DNA from: Liolophura sinensis
Taxonomy: Eukaryota > Mollusca > Polyplacophora > Chitonida > Chitonidae
NCBI RefSeq assembly: GCF_032854445.1
Contig: NC_088302.1
Coordinates: 18,471,338 to 18,535,337, forward strand
Length of the DNA: 64,000 bases
Direction of reading: 5' to 3'
Shown here piece by piece: positions 52,352 through 62,700 of this stretch; position 1 is the first letter of the stretch, and each line of letters opens with the position of its first letter. The position numbers and the translations under genes are program-made. The notes below the pieces were generated by a model. It saw only the letters and a list, made by a program, of their open reading frames with translations. It did no database searches and had not been told where the DNA came from.

Positions 52352-54886
52352 TTAGGAGACCCCGTTTGTTTTTGCAGTGGCCATATACCTGTGCAAATTA
52401 TCATTGTGACTGTGTCGGTTTCGGCTTTTACGTGTTGAGAAGATCTTGTCGCACCCTTTCACAGTACATCTGAACATCTCCTTGGGGTGTATACTTTCGA
52501 AATGTTCTTTTAAGGCCAGATTGTCCCTGAACTTCTCTTCGCAGATGTGACAGTGGACAGTTTCGTCGTTTTCATCCAGCTCCTCTTCTGCACCGTTTTC
52601 TTTACCTTTCCCTTTGGTGTAGCAGTGATCGGCCTTCTGCTTGGGACTGGCATTCTCGTCACCATGACTCGCTTCAGAGCTGGAATCAGAGCTGCTGACG
52701 ACATTGGAGACACTCTTTTCCTCTTCTCCATCTAAATCATCCTCAGCCTCCTTATCTTCTTCATCTCCAGATTCCTCGCAGTCTTCATTTTCCTTGTCTT
52801 CATCCTCTGCTTTATGCTTGCCATTGGTCTTCTCGCTGCTTTCCTCATCCACCATCATCTTGTGGTGCAGGTTCACATTACTGCTGTGACGATCTCGACT
52901 CCGCTTAGAAGGGAAGGACGCTGTGCATCCTTCTATTGTGCACTCGTGCATTACTTTCAAATGCACGTTTCGATAGTGTGTTTTCACCCCAAAAATGTTC
53001 TGAAACACTTTCCCACAAGCAGGACACCGTTTTGGATTATCCTTGTCCAGGGGTTGATCAGCATCAGCAGAAAGATCTGGCTCTGTCAGCTTGGCACAAT
53101 CCGACTCCACAGACTCTTGGTCAGAGCCAATGCTTGTAGACTCTTTAAGGCTGGTTTTATGCACTTCTGCGGATAAATCCATAGGCATATCAACACTAGG
53201 TTTGTTGGTCAGCAGAGATACAATCTTGGGGTACCCAGCTGATGGACTTCCCTTTGAACTGTTGGCTCTTGTCTCTCTTCCCTTGGTTGACAGATTCTGA
53301 GGTTCGTCGGATTCATCCACAACAAGGTTCTCCTTATCTCCACTCATGTCCACGGTGGGGTCTTCAAACTCCACACTCTGCCCTTCATCATCGGAGTCAT
53401 CGTCTGCATCTATACCTTCCTCTTGCTCTTCCTCAACAAGAGGTTCTTCCACGATGAGTTTCTTGCGCTTCTGTCCATCATGGCCGTGCTCTCGGTCCTC
53501 TGCATTGTCATCACTAAGGGCAAACATTTCCTCAGTCTGGGCACACCTTGTTGGAGCGTTGCTCTTTCGACGACTGCCACGGGACGAGGAGAGCTCGTGT
53601 TTTTTGTGCTCCTCTCGCCTGGACATTCTGTGTCTGGAAATCATGCTCGAGTCTGGCATCATTTCCTCCTCGGACTGTAAGTCAAGTTTCAATTTCTTTT
53701 CCGGTGTCGGTAAAAATGACAGCTTAGAGTCCACTGTGAAAAAAGCATCATCCACATCATGCGTGTTGTCCCCCAAGCTATGGTCTGAGTCTGGGCTGTG
53801 GTGGACATAAGACGAAGACACTACCATAGTCGGCAGCCGACCGGACCCTTTTGAGTCTCCTATCAAATTGGACCCCTCAATCTTTCGTTTCTGTGGCATG
53901 TGAAGCTTGGGGTTAGGGTTGGCACTGTGGCGATTTCGGCTTCGACGAGAACTGAACATCATATTGCATCCTTCTACTGTGCACTTGTGCATTTCTTTCA
54001 AGTGAACAGCACTGTAATGTATTTTCAAAGCACCTTTATCACAGAAGGTTTTATTGCAAGCTGTGCAAAGAACACGCTTCTTCCCACTTGGCGAAACTAG
54101 AGTTGATCCGAAGGCCCCGGAGGGTGTCCAGCTGCGCTTGACAGGATTAACGGCTTTTCTCAGGTGTTTGGACTTTCTGTCCTGCTCCAGTGAATTCAGA
54201 TCATGATCCTTTGTTGAGTAGTTTATTGCATCATTGGTGGAGTCATCTGGTGACACCATGGGCACACTGTTAGCCACAGGTGGCTCCTCTTTTAGCTCAA
54301 GTGTTTTCTGTGTGAGGGCTGTGGGCTGCACCAAGGCAGAGCTGGTCACTATGCTGAAGTTCTGGGGGCTCTGTTGCGGCGGAGACTGAAGGGGCGCCCT
54401 CTTCTCCTGTGCCCCTGGGCTCACTGCTGGGCTGACCTGTTCCCGCCTGTAGTCGAATGGCTGCATGGTTTGCAGGCGGCCCAGGGGTGAAGTAGAAAGA
54501 GGGGTGGAGTTGGTCAGGGGCACGCTTGGGGAGCGGAGTTCTGTGCCTGGTGTGACGGGAGTATAGCTGTGCAGCGTGGAGGCAGGGGCCATCAGTCGGC
54601 TACCCGAGTGAACGTATGGCACACGACCTGACAACATGTGCCTGGAGTCAAATGGTCTGATGTAACCCTGCATACTGGAGTTGGTACGCTCTATGAACTT
54701 TTTGATTTCTGATTCTGCTCTTGCTGTTTGTGAAATGTACTGCTGTTGCTTCTCTTTCGTGTCCTGTAAAATGATTTCTTGTGCAATGGATTTGGTTTCT
54801 CCAAACCTTAAAAACTGCTGGAGAATAATATGTTCTTCCTCGCGAGAGGCAATTGTCCATTTATCAAGTACTCGGCCGGACGTTTC
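52352..54886 (-). CDS. BNC: Basonuclin-type zinc-finger protein, terminal coding exon
   Basis: An 844-residue 3' coding exon starting after a ttctgcag acceptor with ETSGRVLDKWTIASREEEHI, then LQQFLRFGETKSI, a hallmark of basonuclins. Three C2H2 finger pairs lie at about exon residues 274-324, 621-667 and 779-825. Each is a CxxC..H..H finger followed by a second finger with the C(x4)C and RSRNRH or RSRDRHS signature. Between them are Pro/Ser-rich and strongly acidic stretches (about residues 480-525 and 690-725), basic nuclear-localisation-like clusters (QKRKKL, KKRVL), and two CtBP-type motifs, PQNLS (about 529-533) and PMDLS (568-572). Basonuclins are nuclear DNA-binding regulators (rDNA and Pol II promoters in vertebrate epithelium and germ cells; insect relatives are disco genes). 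The stop is TAA at 52352-52354. The N terminus lies outside the window. Confidence 0.95.
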   Translation of the reverse strand, partial: ETSGRVLDKWTIASREEEHIILQQFLRFGETKSIAQEIILQDTKEKQQQYISQTARAESEIKKFIERTNSSMQGYIRPFDSRHMLSGRVPYVHSGSRLMAPASTLHSYTPVTPGTELRSPSVPLTNSTPLSTSPLGRLQTMQPFDYRREQVSPAVSPGAQEKRAPLQSPPQQSPQNFSIVTSSALVQPTALTQKTLELKEEPPVANSVPMVSPDDSTNDAINYSTKDHDLNSLEQDRKSKHLRKAVNPVKRSWTPSGAFGSTLVSPSGKKRVLCTACNKTFCDKGALKIHYSAVHLKEMHKCTVEGCNMMFSSRRSRNRHSANPNPKLHMPQKRKIEGSNLIGDSKGSGRLPTMVVSSSYVHHSPDSDHSLGDNTHDVDDAFFTVDSKLSFLPTPEKKLKLDLQSEEEMMPDSSMISRHRMSRREEHKKHELSSSRGSRRKSNAPTRCAQTEEMFALSDDNAEDREHGHDGQKRKKLIVEEPLVEEEQEEGIDADDDSDDEGQSVEFEDPTVDMSGDKENLVVDESDEPQNLSTKGRETRANSSKGSPSAGYPKIVSLLTNKPSVDMPMDLSAEVHKTSLKESTSIGSDQESVESDCAKLTEPDLSADADQPLDKDNPKRCPACGKVFQNIFGVKTHYRNVHLKVMHECTIEGCTASFPSKRSRDRHSSNVNLHHKMMVDEESSEKTNGKHKAEDEDKENEDCEESGDEEDKEAEDDLDGEEEKSVSNVVSSSDSSSEASHGDENASPKQKADHCYTKGKGKENGAEEELDENDETVHCHICEEKFRDNLALKEHFESIHPKEMFRCTVKGCDKIFSTRKSRNRHSHNDNLHRYMATAKTNGVS

Positions 54887-55625
54887 CTGCAGAAGGAAAA
54901 GAAACAATGAAATCAGTACAGCTGTGAACTTAACAAATAGCGCTTCAACAAATCACTGATTTAATCATTTAAGGGGGCATCTGTATCAATACTATTTCCA
55001 GGTCAGAAAGCAGAAAACTCACAAAAAATCCAACTTCTTTCCATATCAGGAATGTCAGAAAGACTTGCATCAATTTCTATTCACTTTAATAGCAAGGACT
55101 AACCTTAACAACAGCGGTATAGCAGTCCCCCCTCCCCCCACCCCCACCTCCAACACATGCAGTCCCAAATAAGACGCAATTATTACGCCAGATTTATTAC
55201 AACAGATACATACATAAAAAATACATTACAATTCCTTTGCTTCTCTCTAGTTATACCTGTCTTTTATAAAAATATATTCATGTGTTTTCTTCCTAAGCCC
55301 AGGAAATGTTCACAAATGATAATACATTTTTGGTAGCATCACACCAGCATGTAGTTATCTCCCTTTATCCAATATCCATGGGAAAATTGGCACGCACCAG
55401 TACAACCAGCACAATTCAAGGTCCATTTTAACATCATTTCTTAATTAAATCACGATAAAATTTATGAAGCTACATTTATGTTGAAGTAAGAAAAATATAA
55501 TACGATTTTCCCACCATCATGCTTGTTGCAGTCATATCAGTGAAATATTCTTGGGTATGGCGTAAAACTCCAAAAAGTAAATGAACATTACCCCAAAAGT
55601 TATAACACATATAACAAGTTTATAC
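54887..55625 (-). other. Basonuclin intron between the proline-rich cassette and the terminal exon
   Basis: A 739-nt intron. It includes a C-rich run near 55128-55148 and a short SINE-tail fragment around 55529-55590 (agtgaaatattcttgggtat then ggcgtaaaa). Confidence 0.6.
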
Positions 55626-55769
55626 CTCTTTGTTCTGATAATTCGGTGAGATTGGCCGAACTGCGCGAAAATGTTGGAAAGGAATTGGAGGTGGATGAGG
55701 TGGTGTGGCAGCCTCAGACCGCTTTTTATAGGGCAGTTGCTCAGGGGTTGATTTTCCCGAACTGCTGGT
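55626..55769 (-). CDS. BNC: Basonuclin, proline-rich cassette exon (144 nt, in frame)
   Basis: On the - strand an acceptor (gttgctag) is followed by 48 open codons: TSSSGKSTPEQLPYKKRSEA, then ATPPHPPPIPFQHFRAVRPI and SPNYQNKE, and a GAG|gtataa donor. Both ends are phase 0, as are the neighbouring exon ends (..RGYILQ| and |ETSGRVL..). It can therefore be included or skipped without changing the frame. Skipping it joins ILQ to ETSGRVLDKW, which reads like the continuous vertebrate sequence. Inclusion inserts a Pro-rich basic linker at that point. The composition and lack of stops are far from the surrounding intron, which supports a real exon. Absence of a known homologue that I can recall keeps the confidence moderate. 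Confidence 0.78.
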
Positions 55770-56479
55770 CTAGCAACGAGAATTGACACATCATCAGAAT
55801 ATAAATGTAGCAGAACAAGATCAAATATACAATGTTTACTGAACACAATTTGTGAAACAATGGAATTGCTTTATATGTCTGAATTTCTGTATCATTCTAT
55901 TTTAGCTCCGATATGCACCAGCATACAGTAAAAATTCAGGTCAGCAAAAGAATATACTAGGTACGGCAACAGTGGTTTTCACGAACATTTGGGTTTTAGC
56001 TTATTTAGTAGTTCCTGTATGGTTTTTGTAAAAGAAATGTGACTGGAGAAGTGGAAAAACAGGATTTATACAGAGATGAGTCAAAATACCCCAAGGATTT
56101 CTCATTAATTTATTTGAGATTTCATGCAGTACTCAAGAATATTTTATTTACATGAGTGTGGCCGGTTTTATGGATGGAAGAACAGAACAGAGCCAGGAAC
56201 ACTTTGCCAGGTATCTATTACTCAACCTCTCAACATAAAGCAGCAACTGCCAAACCCTAAAGAAAGCTGGATTTGAACTTGTGATCTCAGTCGTATTGGC
56301 CTGTCCTCAGTAGGAAGAGTGGTGCTTCGGAATATCTGAGCCAGATATCTCCCAATGTGAAATTTGGAAAGAGGATGGGGGGAGCTTCCTGGTAAAGATT
56401 TGAACACTCAAATTTAGCTGACTATATCTTGGTCCTTTTTTCTGCAGCCATAGGTTTGTAAGATGTTACAGATTCTCAC
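55770..56479 (-). other. Basonuclin intron upstream of the cassette exon
   Basis: A 710-nt intron carrying a diverged - strand SINE at 56101-56342. Confidence 0.6.
56101..56342 (-). mobile_element. Diverged SINE of the main family
   Basis: On the + strand it runs atttatttgagatttcatgc then agtactcaagaatattttat, agagccaggaaca and gctggatttgaacttgtgat to a tctgagcc end. This is the reverse of the tRNA head-to-tail order seen at 37676-37936. It carries many substitutions and an altered middle. Confidence 0.65.
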
Positions 56480-56718
56480 CTGTAATATATACCCTCTTGC
56501 ATAGTCCTCGTATGACCATCCAAATCCGTGTAAAACTTGCAGTACCTCTTCATGTTGCAGGACACTAAAGAGACGGTCCAAAAGAATCTTCAAACGAATC
56601 GGAGTTGCTTGGGCTCCATAGAGCATCAGACTGGCAATGTCAAACACAATGTTCGGTTGCACTATCTCCACTTGCATGCCAAGAGTGTACATGTGACGGT
56701 AGCCAAGTTTGTCCAAAG
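56480..56718 (-). CDS. BNC: Basonuclin, conserved N-terminal block exon
   Basis: A 239-nt exon, acceptor cttttcag and donor CAG|gtgaga. After completing a split codon (..|CT, probably Ala) it codes LDKLGYRHMYTLGMQVEIVQ, then PNIVFDIASLMLYGAQATPI, RLKILLDRLFSVLQHEEVLQ and VLHGFGWSYEDYARGYILQ. The block QVEIVQPNIVFDIASLMLYG and IRLKILLDRLFSVL is nearly invariant in basonuclins from vertebrates to invertebrates and is not found in other zinc-finger families, so it fixes the identity of the gene. The preceding exon, expected to carry the Cys-rich CxxCKHGWVxHA segment, was searched for between 56719 and 64000 on this strand and not found. Confidence 0.95.
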
Positions 56719-57503
56719 CTGAAAAGATAGATTTGTTCAGGAATTATTCATATCTAACAAACACATTCCCAAAATACATGTACAAAATCTGTATGAATGA
56801 TTTATAAAGCCGTGGGGCACAGAAGGGTTTTACCCATCTATTTCTGCTAACAAATGAACCAAGTTTCGGAGCCTCAGAATACACCCATCATGGCAGAGTG
56901 AATAACAGATAATCATCAGGCTTGGTGTTGATCATTAAACTCTGAAATTATTTAAACTCTTAAAGAGGCTATAGATACTGGAGATTTTTTGACACAAAAT
57001 ATCAGTCTCGTCTGTGAAAGTGTTAAAAAACATTCAAAATCGATATCACCGCTTTGTGGATAAATAGAAATATTATTACTCTAATTCCTCAACTTATTCG
57101 CATATGAAAGCAACTTTCAAGGTAAATTATGCACATTTATAATTTGATTTTGGAGATGTAAGTACATCGTTTGGATTGGCAATTGGTTGGATTTCAGGGC
57201 TTCATAAAAGTATACTTTTTATCAATCTACACAGAATAAGGCCTTCAGAATATCTTTGAATAAACATTGCAATCATGCGAAAACGCTGAAGAATTACAGT
57301 AAATAAAGTTCCTAAAATTTGTAGAATGGGCCACATTATAACTTTTTCAAACTTTACATCATCTTAACACTATACACAGTACAAGCAGAAGTCTGTAAGG
57401 AATATACTGTAAGGCTAAATTTGAGCTGCTCTTAATAAACAGAGAAAATTTGATTTGATTAGTTTATATCGATTTTTTCCAAAAGTCTCCTGTCAGCCTC
57501 AAT

Positions 57504-57809
57504 GAAGGCAAAGAAAACACTAAAACAAAGTATTTATCAGATGAAAGACCATTAATCAGTCTCCAGGAAAATTGTTTGATTTATTTTTTTTTATAGTTTA
57601 TAGTTTTCTACCAGACTAAAATGTATTTACAACATAGGATTCTGTAGCAGTGACATCACAGCAATATTTTTGGCTTGAAATAGTTTGCTCCAACGTCCAA
57701 TTGCTGAATACAGTCATAGCTCTAAATGGAGATGCATATTAAATGACAATATTTAATGGTCTTTCATCTGACAGGTACTTCATGTTAGTGTGTTCTTTGT
57801 CTTTAAGTG
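57504..57809. mobile_element. MITE, family M, copy 1
   Basis: The left end (gaaggcaaagaaaacactaa, later tatcagatgaaagaccatta) is an imperfect inverted repeat of the right end (taatggtctttcatctgaca, later ttagtgtgttctttgtcttt). This gives terminal repeats of about 55 bp on a 306-bp element with no coding sequence. Confidence 0.75.
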
Positions 57810-59341
57810 AGGCAGTTCTTCAAATACTGTCAATGATGACATGAAAAAATCTACTATATCCCAAAAGCGTGATGTGATTCAATTTCAACTGGCCTAGAAA
57901 CTAAATATGTTTAACTGTATTACATGTAAGTCAAATGGTTCAGTATATACAATGCCAAGAAGTTCACAGATGAACAGACAACATCGTATCATAACACAAC
58001 CTGTGGAAGAATAGAATCACCACATACATGTTGTCTAACATGTACCACATGAGCTTGTAACCTTTCAAAAGTTGGTCAACCTAAACAAAGCAATTATTAA
58101 ACTTCACTCTGAGGCTAAAAGTCACTTGGGTGCATCAATGGTCTTTACATTGTGAGAGAAATACACACTTCAAAACACCAGCTTCCACAGCAAGTCAAAT
58201 AGACAAGCCGCCAACAGGTCAATCACACATTTCAAACATGGGTCATTTAATGGCCTAAACATACAAAAGGATATTTTTAAAATGATATTAATGATTTGGT
58301 AATTTTAATCAAATTTTAAATCAGGAAGAAAGCCAATACGAAAAAAGGTAAATTTTCTCTTTGTTCTGTTGACTTCTGTAGAATGAATTCAGGTAGATGT
58401 GCAAGTATGCAGTTATTTTAGTTATGCAGAATATTTGAAGGAAATTGAGGTCGATAAAGAACAGAAGAGAAGATAGTCAAAAAAAGTTGATTATGATGAT
58501 GATGACTAATGAAGGACACTTGAAATCATCCATGACCAATACACTGTGTGAGACCAAAAAATTCCTTTTACAGTACCCTTAAAATAAAAAAAAAGTTTCA
58601 AGAAAGGTCAAGAGTTTGTCAAGGCAGGAAAAACAATTCTAAGTGTATAAAAACTTACTGATGTATATTTTTGACTCTGGGCTTCGGAGTATACCTAGAT
58701 TACTCTGACATATAATAATATAATGACAATTATTTATGAAACAGCTGAACGAAACAAAACATCTACATTGATAATATATTCACACACTGTGAAGGGTGTG
58801 AAAAGTGAGGACTGGGATGGTGCAAGGATAGATCCAGCACTGGCCTAATACAAGACAGTTGGCCCATTAGATTTACCTATGGAGAGGGGATGCACTGCTG
58901 GGCCGGTATCAGCCTTACCTACTATACCTCCAGAAAACATGTGCCCACCAGCTGGCGTAGATAATTACCAGAGCAGCTTCAAGACCAAAGCCTCTCACTG
59001 ACACTGCCACCATGTGACAAATGTCTTCCAAAAGGAGCCATTTAATTTATGCCAGCACTACTGGCCAGCCTTTACCCTGACTTCAACATGACTGTTAATG
59101 AGTTTGTGCTTAACATGGGCCATGTTTTTCTACATCGCCATGTAGTTCACCTACTTTCATAAAAGACCACTTCACAACCATACTCCAGTGAGGATCTAGA
59201 CTGCTTTGGACTTCTCGCACCAAAACTAAGGCTTACATTCCAAAGAGAGGTAAATTAGACTATATCTTTATACAGTTTACTACTCCAATTCTAATTCCAC
59301 CGCTTTAAAAATGATGAACACACTTTCAAAATAAGTCTATT

Positions 59342-59794
59342 TAAGGCTAAAGAAAACACTATTGTGACGTTTATGTCAGATGGAACACCATTAAACACTG
59401 TCCATAGAAATAGTTGGATTTATTTTTTCAGAATTCTTTCAACCTTCAAAGTAGTAAAGTGCATTAAAAGTTTGAATTCTATGATGTCTTTTCTCACATT
59501 ATTGGGTGCAGTGACATCAAATCAGGTTTTTGCCACTGAACACACAAAGACTGCTACATTTCATCAATCAAAATGCATACATGGATTTATGAATACATCC
59601 AAACAAGCTATTTCAAGCCAAAAATATGGACGTGGTAACACTGATAACCTCTGGTCCACTACAGACCACCATAGAATTTGAAGTTTTAAAACTATTTTAC
59701 TCGGTTGGAAAAATTCTAAAATAATAAATCGAACAGTGTTAGATGGTCTCTTACCTGAAAGATTCTTAATTTTTACTGTTTTATTTGCCTTCAA
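59342..59794. mobile_element. MITE, family M, copy 2
   Basis: Starts ttaaggctaaagaaaacact and carries gtcagatggaacaccattaa, with the inverted counterpart aacagtgttagatggtctct then tacctgaaag and a gttttatttgccttcaa end. It shares its ends and an internal block (gcagtgacatca) with copy 1, but is longer (453 bp) and diverged. Confidence 0.7.
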
Positions 59795-62387
59795 GTACAT
59801 GTTTTAAGAACAGATTTCAACAGTTTTCATTTTTTTTTTTTTACTTTTTATAAAATAATATATACTAAATCAAGGGCCTGATCTAGGTCAATTTCGAGCC
59901 TCATACATAGATTTTCACTTCACTATTTTGAGCACCCAAATAAGTAACAGATACCAAATCTTTGATATATGCAGAACAATTGGTCTGATTGAGTGGAATT
60001 GTTCATGAAAGCCTTTATAAGGTTATCAATGTGATATCACTGTCTTCTGCTGTTTCTAGCAGGATAAGAAACCCAACATTCAAATTAACTCAATATATAT
60101 AGGTGTTAAAACTTTCATCCTAGACCAGGCTATGCAAAGTTACAAACATTTTTTTCTTTTTCAGTGTCTCAAAAAGATTATTTGTGTTAACACATTATAT
60201 CTGTTGAAGTCTGGTATAAGCCTGGCCAGAATGATGATGGCACTAAAGGTTAAACGAATTACATAGTGCATTTCTATTCAGGTTAAAAAGGTTACAATCC
60301 AATGTCAGCTGGAATAGGAGAATGTTTGGGGAAGTCAAGTAAGAAACATATACATGACCTCCAGACCTAGTTTTTTCTCTTCAGAGCTGAATGAGCATGA
60401 TGAAAGTGATAGCATCCCACACACTGTGAGAGCTTTCAGAGCTGGGATAAAATGGTAAAGACATTAAACCTGCTACATAAGCTCCTGTCAAATTGTACAG
60501 ACTGAGACATAAGCATCAACTTCCTTTCACAAATACTGTTCTTAAAACTTTGACAACATCCAAAGTCAACAAAAACACTGATTTATCTAAAAAGTTCAAA
60601 GCATATGTTTTGCTCCTTGGAAGTAATTTTTTGTCCAAGTCCTTTTTTTTCTCTTTTACTGAAGACATTTTTGTGATAAAGTCATAGAAGGTGAGGTATG
60701 TGGAGTGTCTGTTTGAGTGTTGTTTTTTTTTTGCAGGATGGCTGACAAGTGTTTCAGTATGATCACGCACAAGAAGACTTGGTGCCATGTGGAAAATGAT
60801 CTTTGCCACAAGGTTCTGGCACATCAGTCTTTCCTGAAGCCCCAGAACCAAACAATACACACACAATCAAAAGCATCCCAACAGGGTCTTCTGGGGGCAT
60901 AAGGGATGTGACGTCAAGCTACACCTCACAGCTGTGATTCTAAGTAGTACATAGACCGGATTCCTGACAGATCCACTGCTATACTCTCTTCATCCCAGCA
61001 GAACTGGGTGCCTCTACTCTATCTGTGGTTGTCTATTTGGAGCATCAGTGACAGTCCACAGATGTGACTATTTTTAGGCAGGTTTAGTTTACAGGGCTGA
61101 GATCAAGTATAATCGGTGCCTAGCTTCCTTCCAGCCCTCTACCATTCCCCTGAACAGTCCTGCTCCTGTGCCTGCCACAGAGTCCTGCGCTGCAAATATA
61201 TAACTCATGCTACAGCACCTTAGCGGCCCAACACAAGGGGGGTGAAAAAAACCTGGGGAAGGGAACACCAATCGTGCTCTTTTACTTTGAAGCTCACAAT
61301 CACTCAATAAGCTGACTGGATGAGCGGGTGTGATTCCACAGCCCCATCATCTCCACACTAACTTGTGTTTGATATTCTCCTATAGCCCATCCTTTGGGTG
61401 ACTGGGTCCAAGTGAATGTAGATGTGGGGGAGCAAAAGAGATAGGGTTTGCTAGCAATTCAGCCGCTACAGCAGCCACCAAGCAAAGGGCTGGGTGTACA
61501 TTGGTCAAAGCTTTATATAGCTATCTGGCGGGCTGATGGTATGTGAGTGGATCTTGTCAAAAGGCGGCTGGATCTGTCCCTGTAACTGGACACCCTAGTC
61601 GTGTGCTGCTGTACAGAGAAGAGTAGCAGAGCACTGTCAGGCCCAGAGAGATTGGAAGGGGGTTGTGGGATCCTGTAATGTGCATCAGCTGCTACTGTGG
61701 CCCGTGCTGTGGCGCAGTTTCTAATTCAGAATTGAGCTCAAGTATGACCAGAATGTACTAAATAAGGACAGCTACAACAAATGGCACGTGCTGGTACATC
61801 TCACGCCAGCTGGACTGAGACACATCCTGTACCTTTATTCCCCTGTCTTGCCCAAGATTTGAACCCTATCTGGATCGCTTTCTAAAACAATAATATGTTA
61901 TGAGGTGGATAAAAGACAAACTTTTTTCATGACAGCAAAACTTTCTAACTTCATAATATCAATAATCATTTCCAAGAGCATTTGGATTCACAGTCCACAT
62001 ACATGTATATACTAGATGCATGTACATTAGCTTTTAACATGTAAAATTCGGATCCTGCATTCTTTCACTAATAAATTGCAACTTCATGATTTCTATGTAG
62101 TGTAATTAATTGTCATTTGTGACTGTGAAGTACACTTTTAGAGGGAGACAATAATTTACCTATGTTTATGACACATCTTATTGTGCACAAACTACTGAGG
62201 ATGTCACAACTGGGTCATACTGATAAGAGTAAACATTCTTTTACTCAGACAGATGACCTGTAAATCAGAATGAAACAGGCCCATCCTTTTGTAGGTTTTA
62301 GAGCAAATGTACATGATGTCATAATAAGGACAATGTCGCCATTTTGGGCCATACTGATCAATGACTAAGTAAAAGAAGAACTGTGAC

Positions 62388-62700
62388 TGGGGTATTACTC
62401 AGTGGTTATATCTGCGCCTCGGTCCAAGAGGGACACAAGATGCACGTTCAAACCTGGCCTTGGATTACAAGGACCTTGGTGATAATACAGGCAGACGTAG
62501 GGAATCACTGCCTTTGAAGAGCACTTGTTTCTACTAACAGAAATTGCAGGTCTGTACTTCACACATAGGAAAGTTTGTCATTGACTTGCCACAGGACGAT
62601 GGTTTAATCCTGTTTTCTCCACCCATAAAAGTGATCACCACTATACACCCCCTAGTATTTGAAAATATTTGGATATAGCATTAAGCAACAAATAAATAAA
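62388..62700 (+). mobile_element. tRNA-derived SINE, third family
   Basis: The head ggggtattactcagtggtta then tatctgcgcctcggtc and cgttcaaacctggcctt have the layout of tRNA box A and box B. The body reads gttttctccacccataaaag then tgatcaccac, and the element ends in gcattaagcaacaaataaat, then aaatgt, an A-rich tetranucleotide tail. The head differs from the other SINEs in the window. Confidence 0.6.

Noticed and set aside
52814-53810. Several + strand open frames of 60-154 codons
   Set aside because: Shadows of the large basonuclin exon on the opposite strand, which has clear family motifs.
61089-61307. 72-codon open frame on the - strand as an upstream basonuclin exon
   Set aside because: Lacks the expected Cys-rich CxxCKHGWV-type segment and shows no other family feature.
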